Source: Alphaproteobacteria bacterium | GTDB lineage: Bacteria; Pseudomonadota; Alphaproteobacteria; Oceanibaculales; Oceanibaculaceae | Length of the DNA: 64,000 nt | Assembly (NCBI GenBank): GCA_018823745.1 | Contig: JAHJHR010000016.1 | Span: 1 to 64,000 of the forward strand | Reading direction: 5' to 3' | Shown: piece after piece, positions 49,511 to 58,774 of the stretch | Numbering within the stretch: position 1 is the stretch's first letter | Layout: each line of letters starts with the position of its first letter | Made by a program: the position numbers and the translations under genes | Notes under the pieces: model-generated | Told to the model about the DNA's origin: nothing | Databases searched by the model: none | The model's input: only the letters and a program-made list of their open reading frames with translations

Positions 49511-50211
49511 TGCTGGTTGTCGAGGGTATCAGCGCCTATTACGGCCGCGCCCATATCCTGGCCGATGTCGGGTTGAGCGTGGCGCGCGGCGAGGTACTGG
49601 CGCTGCTGGGCCGCAACGGGGCCGGCAAGTCGACCACGCTGAAATCGATCATCGGGCTGGTGCCGCCCGCCGCCGGCAGCGTGCGCTTCGAGGAGCGCGA
49701 AATCGCCAGCCGTCCGTCTTATGAGATCGCACGGCTCGGCCTCGGCTATGTGCCGGAGGAACGGCGCATCTTCAGCGAGCTGACAGTGCTGGAAAATCTC
49801 GAGGTCGGCCGGCAGAAGCCGCGCCCCGGCGTGCCGGAATGGACGCCCGAGCGGCTGTTCGCGATTTTCCCGAACCTGGCCGAAATGCGCAACCGGCCCG
49901 GCGGCCAGATGAGCGGCGGCGAGCAGCAGATGCTGACCATCGCGCGCACGCTGATGGGCAACCCCTCCCTGGTGCTGCTCGACGAACCGTCCGAGGGCCT
50001 GGCGCCCAAGATCGTCGAGCAGATGGCCGAGACGCTGAAGGCGCTGAAGCAGGAGGGGCTGACGCTGATCCTGTCCGAACAGAATCTCCACTTCGCCCGG
50101 CTGGTCGCCGACCGGGCCACCATCATCGAAAAAGGCCGCATCCGCTTCACCGGCACCATGGCCGAGCTGATGGCCGATGATGATGCAAGGACGGCCTATC
50201 TGACGGTGTGA
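49507..50211 (+). CDS. LivF-like ABC transporter ATP-binding protein
   Basis: GRNGAGKSTTLKSIIGL, GLGYVPEERRIFSELTVLENLEVG, SGGEQQMLTIARTLMGNPSLVLLDEPSEGLAPKIV. Confidence 0.97.
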   Translation: MMLVVEGISAYYGRAHILADVGLSVARGEVLALLGRNGAGKSTTLKSIIGLVPPAAGSVRFEEREIASRPSYEIARLGLGYVPEERRIFSELTVLENLEVGRQKPRPGVPEWTPERLFAIFPNLAEMRNRPGGQMSGGEQQMLTIARTLMGNPSLVLLDEPSEGLAPKIVEQMAETLKALKQEGLTLILSEQNLHFARLVADRATIIEKGRIRFTGTMAELMADDDARTAYLTV

Positions 50212-50243
50212 GGGGGGCGTACTTTGTTGCCGCTTTCTAAGAC

Positions 50244-50265
50244 CGTCACCCTCGGGCTTGACCCG
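50244..50265. repeat. REP-like intergenic element, second copy
   Basis: CGTCACCCTCGGGCTTGACCCG, 22-nt perfect reverse complement of window bases 71-92. Confidence 0.6.
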
Positions 50266-50291
50266 ACTATGACGAAGAGAAAGTGGCCCCC

Positions 50292-50879
50292 CTACAACAG
50301 CGCCTGCACCCGCTGGCGCAGTTCCGGTACGACCTCGTCCAGGAACCAGGGGCGCTGGCGCAGCCAGTTGCGGTTGCGGGGGCTGGGGTGGGGCGTGGGC
50401 AGGAAATCCGGCAGATACTCGCGCCAGCGCGCCACCGTCTCGGACACGCTGGCGCCGCGACGGGGGCCAAGGTAATAGGCCTGGGCATAGGCACCGATCA
50501 GCACTGTCAGTTCGATGTTCGGCAACAGGGCCCGGACCTGCGCATGCCAGTGCGGTGCGCATTCCGGGCGGGGCGGAGAATCACCGCCGCGCACATCGCG
50601 GCCGGGATAGCAGAAGCCCATCGGCATGATGGCGATGCGGTTCTCGTCATAGAAGGTGGCGCTGTCGATGCCCAGCCAGTCGCGAAGCGTGTCGCCGCTG
50701 GGATCGTTGAACGGAATGCCGCTCTTGTGCACCTTCGTGCCCGGCGCCTGGCCAACCAGCATCACCCGCGCCGTGGCCGAGGCCCGCAGCACCGGCCGCG
50801 GGCCCAGCGGCAGATGCGCCGCGCACAGGCGGCAGCCCGATATCTCGGCCAGGAGAGCCTGTAAACTGTCCTCTACCAT
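50292..50879 (-). CDS. Uracil-DNA glycosylase family protein
   Basis: [59 protein letters not shown] at 50879. Confidence 0.88.
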   Translation of the reverse strand: MVEDSLQALLAEISGCRLCAAHLPLGPRPVLRASATARVMLVGQAPGTKVHKSGIPFNDPSGDTLRDWLGIDSATFYDENRIAIMPMGFCYPGRDVRGGDSPPRPECAPHWHAQVRALLPNIELTVLIGAYAQAYYLGPRRGASVSETVARWREYLPDFLPTPHPSPRNRNWLRQRPWFLDEVVPELRQRVQALL

Positions 50880-51598
50880 CCCCTCGTCAGCACCCGCTCC
50901 ACAAAAGCCGGTACGATATCGGTCGCCGGACCGTGGATCGCCTCGTCGAAAGCACTGACCCCCAGGGAAGGTTCCAGGTTCAGCTCCACCGAATGGGCAT
51001 GGCCGTGCCGCCGTACCTCCTCGACGAAGCCAGCCGCCGGATAGACAGCGCCGGAGGTGCCGATGGAGATGAAGAGATCGCAGGCATCCAGCGCCGCATA
51101 AATCGCCTCCATGCCCAGCGGCATCTCGCCGAACCAGACGACATGCGGGCGCAGGCCGGCGACATGCCCGCAGGACGGGCAGGGCGTGCCGACGCTGGCA
51201 TCGCCGCGCCACTCCAGCACCACCTGGCAATGGCCGCAGCGCAGCTTCAGCAATTCGCCATGCATGTGCAGCACGGCGTGGCTGCCGGCGCGTTCGTGCA
51301 GATCGTCGATATTCTGGGTGACCAGCAGCAGCTCGCCCGGCCATTCGGCTTCCAGCCGGGCCAGCGCCACATGGGCGGCATTGGGCTGCACGGCAGGATC
51401 GGCCATCTGCCGGCGGCGGGCATTGTAGAAATCATGGACCCGCACCGGATTGCTGCGAAACGCCTGCGGCGTCGCCACATCCTCGATACGCACCGTGGCC
51501 CAGAGGCCATCGGCATCGCGGAAGGTGGACAGGCCGGATTCCTTGGAAATGCCGGCCCCGGTCAGAATCACGATCGATCGGCCGCTGCGGTCGTCCAT
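50873..51598 (-). CDS. cobB: NAD-dependent protein deacylase, Sir2/CobB family
   Basis: [50 protein letters not shown]...[18 protein letters not shown] motif of SIRT5/CobB-type deacylases. Confidence 0.93.
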   Translation of the reverse strand: MDDRSGRSIVILTGAGISKESGLSTFRDADGLWATVRIEDVATPQAFRSNPVRVHDFYNARRRQMADPAVQPNAAHVALARLEAEWPGELLLVTQNIDDLHERAGSHAVLHMHGELLKLRCGHCQVVLEWRGDASVGTPCPSCGHVAGLRPHVVWFGEMPLGMEAIYAALDACDLFISIGTSGAVYPAAGFVEEVRRHGHAHSVELNLEPSLGVSAFDEAIHGPATDIVPAFVERVLTRGW

Positions 51599-51692
51599 GA
51601 TTCCCCCCTCGCCTTTTTATATGCCCAGACGATTCAGCCCGTCGCATCATGCCGTTACAGGCTGGCGGGGGAAAGCAAAGATACGCGGCCGC

Positions 51693-53399
51693 CTAGTTGC
51701 GGCCTTCCAGCTTGCGCGACAGCAACCCGCGCCCGACGACATGGGCCTGAATCTCGGCCGCGCCCTCGAAGATGTTCAGGATGCGGGCATCGCACAGCAC
51801 CCGGCTGATCGGATATTCATGGGCATAGCCATTGCCGCCATGCACCTGCAGCGCATTGTCAGCATTCGACCAGGCGACGCGGGCGGCCAGCAGCTTGGCC
51901 ATGCCGGCCTCGATGTCGCAGCGCCGGTCGCTGTCCTTCTCGCGCGCGGCGAAATAGGTCAGTTGCCGGGCGATCATGGTTTCCACCGCCATCCAGGCCA
52001 GCTTGCCGAAGACGCGCGGGAAGGCATAGATCGGCCGGCCGAATTGCTGGCGCTCGCGGGCATAGGCGAGGCCCAGCTCCAGCGCGTTCTGCGCCACGCC
52101 GACGGCGCGCGCGGCGGTCTGGATGCGGGCACTCTCGAAGGTCGCCATCAGCTGCTTGAAGCCCTGGCCCTCGATACCACCCAGCAGATTCTCCGCCTTC
52201 ACCTGGAAGCCGTCGAAGCCCAGCTCGTATTCCTTCATGCCGCGATAGCCCAGCACATGGATCTCGCCGCCGGTCATGCCCTCGGCCGGGAAGGGGTTCT
52301 CTTCCGTGCCGCGCGGCTTTTCCGCCAGGAACATCGATAGACCCTTATAGCCGCTGTCCGGCGAACCGGTACGGGCCAGGATGGTCATCATGTCAGTGCG
52401 GGCGGCATGGGTGATCCAGGTCTTGTTGCCCTGGATGCTATAGGCGTCGCCGTCACGGACCGCGCGGGTGCGCAAGGAGGCGAGGTCGGAGCCGGTATTC
52501 GGCTCGGTGAACACGGCGGTCGGCAGGATTTCGCCGCTGGCCAGCTTCGGCAGCCAGTGTTCCTTCTGCTGCGGCGTGCCGCCCAGACGGATCAGCTCGC
52601 CGGCAATCTCCGAGCGGGTACCCAGCGAGCCGACGCCGATATAGGCGCGGGATAATTCCTCGGTCACCACGCACATCGCCATCTTGCCGAGGCCGAGGCC
52701 GCCATTCTCCTCCGGAATGGTCAGGCCGAACACGCCCAGCTCGGCCATCTGCTCGACCACCGCGATGGGGATCAGTTCATCCTTCAGATGCCACTCATGG
52801 GCATGCGGCGTCACCTGCTCCGCGCCGAAGCGGCGGAACTGGTCGCGCATCATCTCCAGCATCTCATCATCGAAGCCCAGCGCGCCGAAATCGCCGCTCG
52901 ACAGACCGTCTTCCATCAGCTCGGCCAGGCGCAGGCGGGTGGCATTGGTGGTGCCCGCCGCAATCAGCGCCTCGACCTCGGCGGTATGGAAGGCCGTGAC
53001 CTCGGCCGCCGCGACACCAAAATCGCGGGGCCGCACGATCTCGACCTGCGAGATGGCGATCCCGCCCTCGATCTGCGCCAGATATTCGCCGAAGGCCGCC
53101 TGCAGGATCAGCGCCTCGAATTCGCGCAAGGCCCCCTGCGCCTCCAGCCTTTCGGCCCAGCCCAGCATCTGGCGCAGCGCTTCCGTATAGGTCGCCAGCC
53201 AGGAGACGCCATGCACTGCCAGCTGCTCCTGATCCAGCAGGGCGCTGCTGATCCGGCCATCCTGCGCCACCCGTGCGGCAACGCTGCGCATCGCACCGTC
53301 AGTCAGGCGGTCGGCGGCCTCCACCGCCATCCGGCAGGTCGGCAGCAGATCGGCGAGAAGGAGATTGGCGGTTTCGGTCTTCGGCGCGGCGGCGGACAT
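51693..53399 (-). CDS. mcd: Acyl-CoA dehydrogenase with extended N-terminus, likely methylsuccinyl-CoA dehydrogenase
   Basis: Acyl-CoA DH motifs (TEPNTGSDLASLRTRAV, KTWITHAARTDMM, HGGNGYAHEYPISRVLCDARILNIFEGAAEIQ), about 170-aa N-terminal extension, next to ccr and ecm. Confidence 0.85.
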   Translation of the reverse strand: MSAAAPKTETANLLLADLLPTCRMAVEAADRLTDGAMRSVAARVAQDGRISSALLDQEQLAVHGVSWLATYTEALRQMLGWAERLEAQGALREFEALILQAAFGEYLAQIEGGIAISQVEIVRPRDFGVAAAEVTAFHTAEVEALIAAGTTNATRLRLAELMEDGLSSGDFGALGFDDEMLEMMRDQFRRFGAEQVTPHAHEWHLKDELIPIAVVEQMAELGVFGLTIPEENGGLGLGKMAMCVVTEELSRAYIGVGSLGTRSEIAGELIRLGGTPQQKEHWLPKLASGEILPTAVFTEPNTGSDLASLRTRAVRDGDAYSIQGNKTWITHAARTDMMTILARTGSPDSGYKGLSMFLAEKPRGTEENPFPAEGMTGGEIHVLGYRGMKEYELGFDGFQVKAENLLGGIEGQGFKQLMATFESARIQTAARAVGVAQNALELGLAYARERQQFGRPIYAFPRVFGKLAWMAVETMIARQLTYFAAREKDSDRRCDIEAGMAKLLAARVAWSNADNALQVHGGNGYAHEYPISRVLCDARILNIFEGAAEIQAHVVGRGLLSRKLEGRN

Positions 53400-53555
53400 G
53401 GCATTCGCAGTCGTTGGGAGTGGGATGGCTACTACATGGCACAAATCGCCCGGTTTGCCAGCCCCTCACCGGCGCCGGGCGGCTGTGCGTATGCGCCTGA
53501 CCGTACCGAGATAGACTGAGAAAAGGGGGCATTCTGCCCCAAGCTCTGTTGGCCG

Positions 53556-54860
53556 TTACCCCTCGCGCGCCTGGTCCAGCGTGCGCATGCCGGGGCGTTT
53601 GGCCTGGACCAGCACGGCCATGTTGCCGGGCTTGTGCTCGTTCTTCATCATCTTCACATGGGCGCGCGGGATATCGGCCCAGGAGAAGACTTCCGACATG
53701 CAGGGGTCGATGCGGCGTTCGATCACCAGCCGGTTGGCCTGCGAGGCCTGCATCAGATTGGCGAAATGGCTGCCCTGGATGCGTTTCTGGCGCATCCAGA
53801 CGAAGCGGGCATCGAAGGTGATATTGAAGCCGGTGGTGCCGGCGCAGAACACGACCATGCCGCCGCGCTTCACCACGAAGCAGGAAACCGGGAAGGTCTG
53901 CTCGCCGGGATGCTCGAAGACGAAATCGACGTCATTGCCCTTGCCGGTAATCTCCCAGATCGCCTTGCCGAAGGCGCGGCTGCGTTTCATGTAGTCGCCA
54001 TAGGCCGCCGTGTCCAAGACGTCGGGCATGCGGCCCCAGCAGTCGAAATCCTTGCGGTTGATGACGCCTTTCGCGCCCAGGCTCATGACGAAATCGCGCT
54101 TGGTCTCGTCCGAGATCACGCCGATGGCGTTGGCGCCAGCCGTCGCGATCAGCTGGATCGCCATCGAGCCGAGCCCGCCGGACGCGCCCCAGACCAGGAC
54201 GTTATGGCCCGGCCGCAGGATATGCGGGCGATGGCCGAACAGCATGCGATAGGCGGTCGCCAGCGTCAGCACATAGCAGCCGCATTGCTCCCAGGTCAGA
54301 TGCTTCGGGCGCGGCATGAGCTGGCGGCCCTGCACCCGGCAGAACTGTGCGAAGGACCCGTCCGGCGTCTCATAGCCCCAGATACGCTGCGAGGGCGAGA
54401 ACATCGGGTCGCCGCCATTGCATTCCTCGTCATCGCCATCGTCCTGGTTGCAATGGACCACGACCTCGTCACCGACCTTCCAGCGCGTCACCCGCGCGCC
54501 GACCGCCCAGACCACGCCGGCCGCATCGGAACCGGCGATATGGTAATCCGCGCCATGCACGTCGAAGACCGAGATCGGCACGCCGAGGCCGGCCCAGACG
54601 CCGTTGTAATTCACGCCGGCGGCCATCACCATGACCAGAACCTCGTCATCGGCGATGAGCGGTGTATGCAGCACCTCGACCTGCATCGCCTGGTCCGGCG
54701 GCCCCTGCCGGTCGCGGCGGATCGCCCAGCCATACATCCGCGGCGGCACATGGCCGAGCGGCGGGATCTCGCCCACCTCATACAGATCCTTCAGCACCGG
54801 CGCCTCCGCAGGCAGATCGGGTGTCAGGGCAAGCACTTTTGCGCTGGCGTCGCTCATCAT
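53556..54860 (-). CDS. ccr: Crotonyl-CoA carboxylase/reductase
   Basis: KDLYEVGEIPPLGHVPPRMYGWAIRRDRQGPPDQAMQVEVLHTP, VVHCNQDDGDDEECNGGDPMFSPSQRIWGYETPDGSFAQF, LVWGASGGLGSMAIQL. Confidence 0.96.
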   Translation of the reverse strand: MMSDASAKVLALTPDLPAEAPVLKDLYEVGEIPPLGHVPPRMYGWAIRRDRQGPPDQAMQVEVLHTPLIADDEVLVMVMAAGVNYNGVWAGLGVPISVFDVHGADYHIAGSDAAGVVWAVGARVTRWKVGDEVVVHCNQDDGDDEECNGGDPMFSPSQRIWGYETPDGSFAQFCRVQGRQLMPRPKHLTWEQCGCYVLTLATAYRMLFGHRPHILRPGHNVLVWGASGGLGSMAIQLIATAGANAIGVISDETKRDFVMSLGAKGVINRKDFDCWGRMPDVLDTAAYGDYMKRSRAFGKAIWEITGKGNDVDFVFEHPGEQTFPVSCFVVKRGGMVVFCAGTTGFNITFDARFVWMRQKRIQGSHFANLMQASQANRLVIERRIDPCMSEVFSWADIPRAHVKMMKNEHKPGNMAVLVQAKRPGMRTLDQAREG

Positions 54861-54966
54861 CGTCTCCCACGTCACGGCCGGTTGGCGTATCCTCGAACCG
54901 CTTTCTTTGCCGAGCATTGAAATTGCCCGTTTTCTAATGTTTCGGTTTTAGGTGATTGGGTTTCTG

Positions 54967-54979
54967 TTTGCAATGCAAA
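54967..54979. promoter_or_regulatory. Putative PccR/ScfR-like binding site between ccr and ecm
   Basis: Perfect palindrome TTTGCA-A-TGCAAA in the divergent ccr/ecm intergenic region; second palindrome TTTCTATAGAAA at 55006-55017. Confidence 0.45.
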
Positions 54980-55070
54980 AACGACAGTTTATTTCTCATT
55001 TATATTTTCTATAGAAAGAATGCATCTTTCATGAGCATTATTGAGAAATGAAGCGCCAAATTTTGCGGTA

Positions 55071-57086
55071 ATGCCGATGACTCAGACGCCTGACGACACA
55101 ATCTCTACCGCAGCGCAGCGTGACCAGCCCTGGCTGTTCCGCACCTATGCCGGCCATTCCTCGGCCAGCGAGTCGAACCGGCTGTTCCGCACCAATCTGG
55201 CGCGCGGCCAGACCGGGTTGTCCGTCGCCTTCGACCTGCCGACGCAGACCGGTTACGATTCGGATCACACTCTCGCACGCGGCGAGGTCGGCAAGGTCGG
55301 CGTGCCGATCTCGCATCTGGGCGATATGCGCATGCTGCTGGATGGCATCCCGCTGGACCGCATGAACACCTCGCTGACGATCAACGCCACCGCCCCCTGG
55401 CTGCTGGCGCTGTATATCGCCGCCGCCGAAACGCAGGGCGTGGCGCGGGCCGCGCTGAACGGCACGACGCAGAACGACATCATCAAGGAATACCTGTCGC
55501 GCGGGACCTATATCTTCCCGCCCGCCGCCAGCCTGAAACTGACCGCCGACACCATCGCCTTCACGGTTGCCGAGGTGCCGAAATGGAACCCGGTGAATGT
55601 CTGCAGCTACCATCTGCAGGAGGCCGGGGCGACCCCGGTGCAGGAACTGGCCTATGCGCTGGCCAATGCCATCGCCATCCTGGAGGCGGTGAAGGCGACC
55701 GGGCAGGTGGCCGATGCGGATTTTGCGAAGGTCGTCGGGCGCATCAGCTTTTTCGTGAATGCCGGCATCCGCTTCGTCACCGAAATCTGCAAGCTGCGCG
55801 CCTTCACTCGGCTTTGGGACGATATCTGCCGCGACCGTTTCGGCATCACGGAGGAGAAATACCGCCGCTTCCGCTATGGCGTGCAGGTCAATTCGCTGGG
55901 CCTGACCGAGCAGCAGCCGGAGAACAACGTCCACCGCATCCTGCTGGAGATGCTGGCCGTGACCCTGTCAAAGGATGCCCGCGCCCGTGCCGTGCAACTG
56001 CCGGCCTGGAACGAGGCGCTGGGCCTGCCGCGCCCCTGGGACCAGCAATGGTCGCTGCGCATGCAGCAGATCCTGGCCTATGAGACCGATCTGCTGGAAT
56101 TCGGCGACATCTTCGCCGGGAACCCGGCCATCGAGGCCAAGGTCGCGGAACTCGCCGCCGCCGCCCTGGCGGAACTGTCGGCGATCGACCGGCAGGGCGG
56201 CGCCGTCGCTGCCATCGACAGCGGCTATATGAAACAGCGGCTGGTTGAATCCAATGCCCGCCGTCTGGCCGCCATTGAAAGCGGCGAGCAGGTGGTGGTC
56301 GGCGTAAACCGCTATGCCGACACCGCCCCCTCGCCGCTGACGCTGGGCGAGGATGGCGGCTTCCTGACCATCGACGAGACAGCGGAACGCGATCAGCTTG
56401 CCCGGCTGGCGGAATGGCGCACGGCCCGCGACCCGGCGGCGGTCGCCCGCGCACTGGCGGCGCTGGAAGCAGATGCGCGGTCCGGCGCCAATATCATGCC
56501 GGCCTCCATCGCCGCCGCCCATGCCGGGGTGACGACCGGCGAATGGGCGCAGGCGCTGCGCGCCGTCTTCGGCGAGTACCGCGCCCCGACCGGCGTGGCC
56601 AAGGCTGCCATTGCCAGAGCGGAAGGGATGGCGGCGGTGCGCACCCAGGTCGATGCGGTCTCCGCCCGGCTCGGCCGGCGGATCAAGATGCTGGTCGGCA
56701 AGCCGGGGCTGGACGGTCATTCCAACGGCGCCGAGCAGATCGCCATGCGCGCCCGCGATGCCGGCATGGAGGTGGTCTATGAAGGCATCCGCCTGACCCC
56801 GGCGCAGATCGTGAACGCCGCGCTGGAGGAAGGCGTCCATGTCATCGGACTGTCCATCCTGTCCGGCTCGCACGCCGTGCTGGTGGCGGAGGTGCTGGAG
56901 CGCATGCGCGCCCTGGGCATTGACGACATCCCTGTCGTGCTCGGCGGCATCATCCCGCCCACCGATGCCGAGGCGCTGACCCGGGCCGGCGTGGCGCGCA
57001 TCTACACGCCCAAGGATTACGACATGACCCGCATCATGGCCGACATCGTCGCCGTGGTCGACACCGCCTGGCGCGACGCGGCGTAG
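55071..57086 (+). CDS. ecm: Ethylmalonyl-CoA mutase (MeaA-like)
   Basis: RTYAGHSSASESNRLFRTNLARGQTGLSVAFDLPTQTGYDSD, cobalamin-binding KMLVGKPGLDGHSNGAEQIAMRARDAGMEVVYEGIRLTP; divergent from ccr. Confidence 0.93.
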   Translation: MPMTQTPDDTISTAAQRDQPWLFRTYAGHSSASESNRLFRTNLARGQTGLSVAFDLPTQTGYDSDHTLARGEVGKVGVPISHLGDMRMLLDGIPLDRMNTSLTINATAPWLLALYIAAAETQGVARAALNGTTQNDIIKEYLSRGTYIFPPAASLKLTADTIAFTVAEVPKWNPVNVCSYHLQEAGATPVQELAYALANAIAILEAVKATGQVADADFAKVVGRISFFVNAGIRFVTEICKLRAFTRLWDDICRDRFGITEEKYRRFRYGVQVNSLGLTEQQPENNVHRILLEMLAVTLSKDARARAVQLPAWNEALGLPRPWDQQWSLRMQQILAYETDLLEFGDIFAGNPAIEAKVAELAAAALAELSAIDRQGGAVAAIDSGYMKQRLVESNARRLAAIESGEQVVVGVNRYADTAPSPLTLGEDGGFLTIDETAERDQLARLAEWRTARDPAAVARALAALEADARSGANIMPASIAAAHAGVTTGEWAQALRAVFGEYRAPTGVAKAAIARAEGMAAVRTQVDAVSARLGRRIKMLVGKPGLDGHSNGAEQIAMRARDAGMEVVYEGIRLTPAQIVNAALEEGVHVIGLSILSGSHAVLVAEVLERMRALGIDDIPVVLGGIIPPTDAEALTRAGVARIYTPKDYDMTRIMADIVAVVDTAWRDAA

Positions 57087-57093
57087 GTCCGGC

Positions 57094-57792
57094 CTACTTA
57101 CCGCCGAAGGGCAGGTAGGTCAGCAGCATGAAGGGCTGGCCGGGAGCAGGCTCTCGATAGAGCGCGATGGAATCGACGGTCAGTTTCTCCCCGGCGAAGC
57201 GGTCGACCATCGGGTCCAGCACCTCTTCAAATAAAGCGCGCTCCTCTTCCTCCAGCCGTTCGGTCAGGGTCATGTGGAAGCGGAAGGCCTCCATGACGAA
57301 GGGATAGCCCCAGCGGGCCAGCAATTCCTCATGCCGGGGCGTCAGGCCGCTGCTGCGGCGCCGCGCGATTTCCGCCGCACTCGGCGGGGCGCGGAAATGA
57401 TCCAGCCCGGTCACGCAGGCGGCCGCCAGCATCTCCATCTCCACCGAGGGTTCGGAGAGTTGCAGCGCCAGGAATCCGGCCAGATCGCGCAACACCAGCG
57501 GCGGCGCCTCAAAAGCCGTCAGCCCGCCGGCAAAGCGCTGTGCGGCCTCCACCAAATCCGCCTCGCCCAATCCGTCGGCCAGGCGGAAAGGCGGTTTCAG
57601 CGTGGCGTGAAACCCATAGCGCCGGGGGCTGGCCGTCGCCGAGCGCAGGCGTTCCGGCGAGATGGCGAACAGGTCCGGCTGTTCCAGATCGGCCCCGGTG
57701 ACCACGTCCCGGCCCAGCCAGCGGCAGCCGAAGCGATAGAGCATGCTGCTCTGCTGCGGGCAGAAATACAGGGCATAGCGCGGTTCGCTCAT
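57094..57792 (-). CDS. DUF1045 domain-containing protein (2H phosphoesterase-like)
   Basis: Two HxT motifs (RYGFHATLKPPF, EAFRFHMTLTERL); MSEPRYALYFCPQ N-terminus; ATG at 57792. Confidence 0.83.
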   Translation of the reverse strand: MSEPRYALYFCPQQSSMLYRFGCRWLGRDVVTGADLEQPDLFAISPERLRSATASPRRYGFHATLKPPFRLADGLGEADLVEAAQRFAGGLTAFEAPPLVLRDLAGFLALQLSEPSVEMEMLAAACVTGLDHFRAPPSAAEIARRRSSGLTPRHEELLARWGYPFVMEAFRFHMTLTERLEEEERALFEEVLDPMVDRFAGEKLTVDSIALYREPAPGQPFMLLTYLPFGGK

Positions 57793-57796
57793 CGTT

Positions 57797-58774
57797 TCAC
57801 TTCCTCGCACGGCGCCATTGCGCCTGGGCCACGCCAACCAGAACCAACGCCCCGCCGATCACCTGCCCCATCGTCGGCAGCGCACCCACCAGCATGGCGA
57901 TCAGCACGGCGAAGACCGGGATCAGATTCATGTACAACGCCGCCACCGGCACGCCGACGATACCGATACCCGTATGCCAGAGGAAGGTGCCGAACAAGGT
58001 AGGCAGCAAAGCGACATAGACCAGCAGCCCGATGATCAGCAGCGACGGCATCGCCGCCGGCATCTGGGCGATGCCCAGCAGCATCAGCATCGGATAGAGA
58101 AGGATCATCCCCACCCCCGCCGCCGTCATGGTGAAGCCGGTGATCTGCAGCTGCGAATAACCAGACAGCCAGCGCTGTGCCATCACCGAATAACTGCTCC
58201 AGCAGATCATGCCGCAGACCAACAGGAACTCACCCAGGATCGGCACGCGGTGTTCCTGCCCGGCCCCCGGCGCTTCGCGGCTGAGCACGGCGATCATCCC
58301 GCCGATCACTGCCAGGACCAGCGCCAGCCACATTTCCCGCCGGGGCGGAATGTGCTCGATGGCCCAGGTGATCAGGGTGGCGATGACGGGGGAGCAGGTG
58401 GCGATGATCGCGGCGGGGATCGGCCCGGCGAAATACACCCCCATCGCATAGAAGATCGCGAAGCCCAGAAGGCCGGGCCCGGCAAGCAGCAGGATTCGGC
58501 CCAGCGGCAGCTTGCGCGGCGGTCCCGGCTCGGTCGGCTGGAACGGTCGCGGCGTGGAGAGCGTCAGCCAGCCGAAGGCGACCGGGATCAGCACCATGTA
58601 GCGGAACAGCGCCAGCGTCCACGGATCGAAGGTGCCAAGCAGCAGGTCGAGCGCCGGGATGTGCGAGCCCCACAGGAACGCCACCCCCAGCAGCAGGGAG
58701 TTGGCGAAGAGCAAACGGCCGAGCGGAAGTTCCGCCCGGCCGCTGCCTGTCACCGGTTTGGGACTGGATGTCAC
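57797..58774 (-). CDS. DMT superfamily transporter (EamA)
   Basis: About 10 hydrophobic segments in two repeats: [65 protein letters not shown]. Confidence 0.92.
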   Translation of the reverse strand: MTSSPKPVTGSGRAELPLGRLLFANSLLLGVAFLWGSHIPALDLLLGTFDPWTLALFRYMVLIPVAFGWLTLSTPRPFQPTEPGPPRKLPLGRILLLAGPGLLGFAIFYAMGVYFAGPIPAAIIATCSPVIATLITWAIEHIPPRREMWLALVLAVIGGMIAVLSREAPGAGQEHRVPILGEFLLVCGMICWSSYSVMAQRWLSGYSQLQITGFTMTAAGVGMILLYPMLMLLGIAQMPAAMPSLLIIGLLVYVALLPTLFGTFLWHTGIGIVGVPVAALYMNLIPVFAVLIAMLVGALPTMGQVIGGALVLVGVAQAQWRRARK

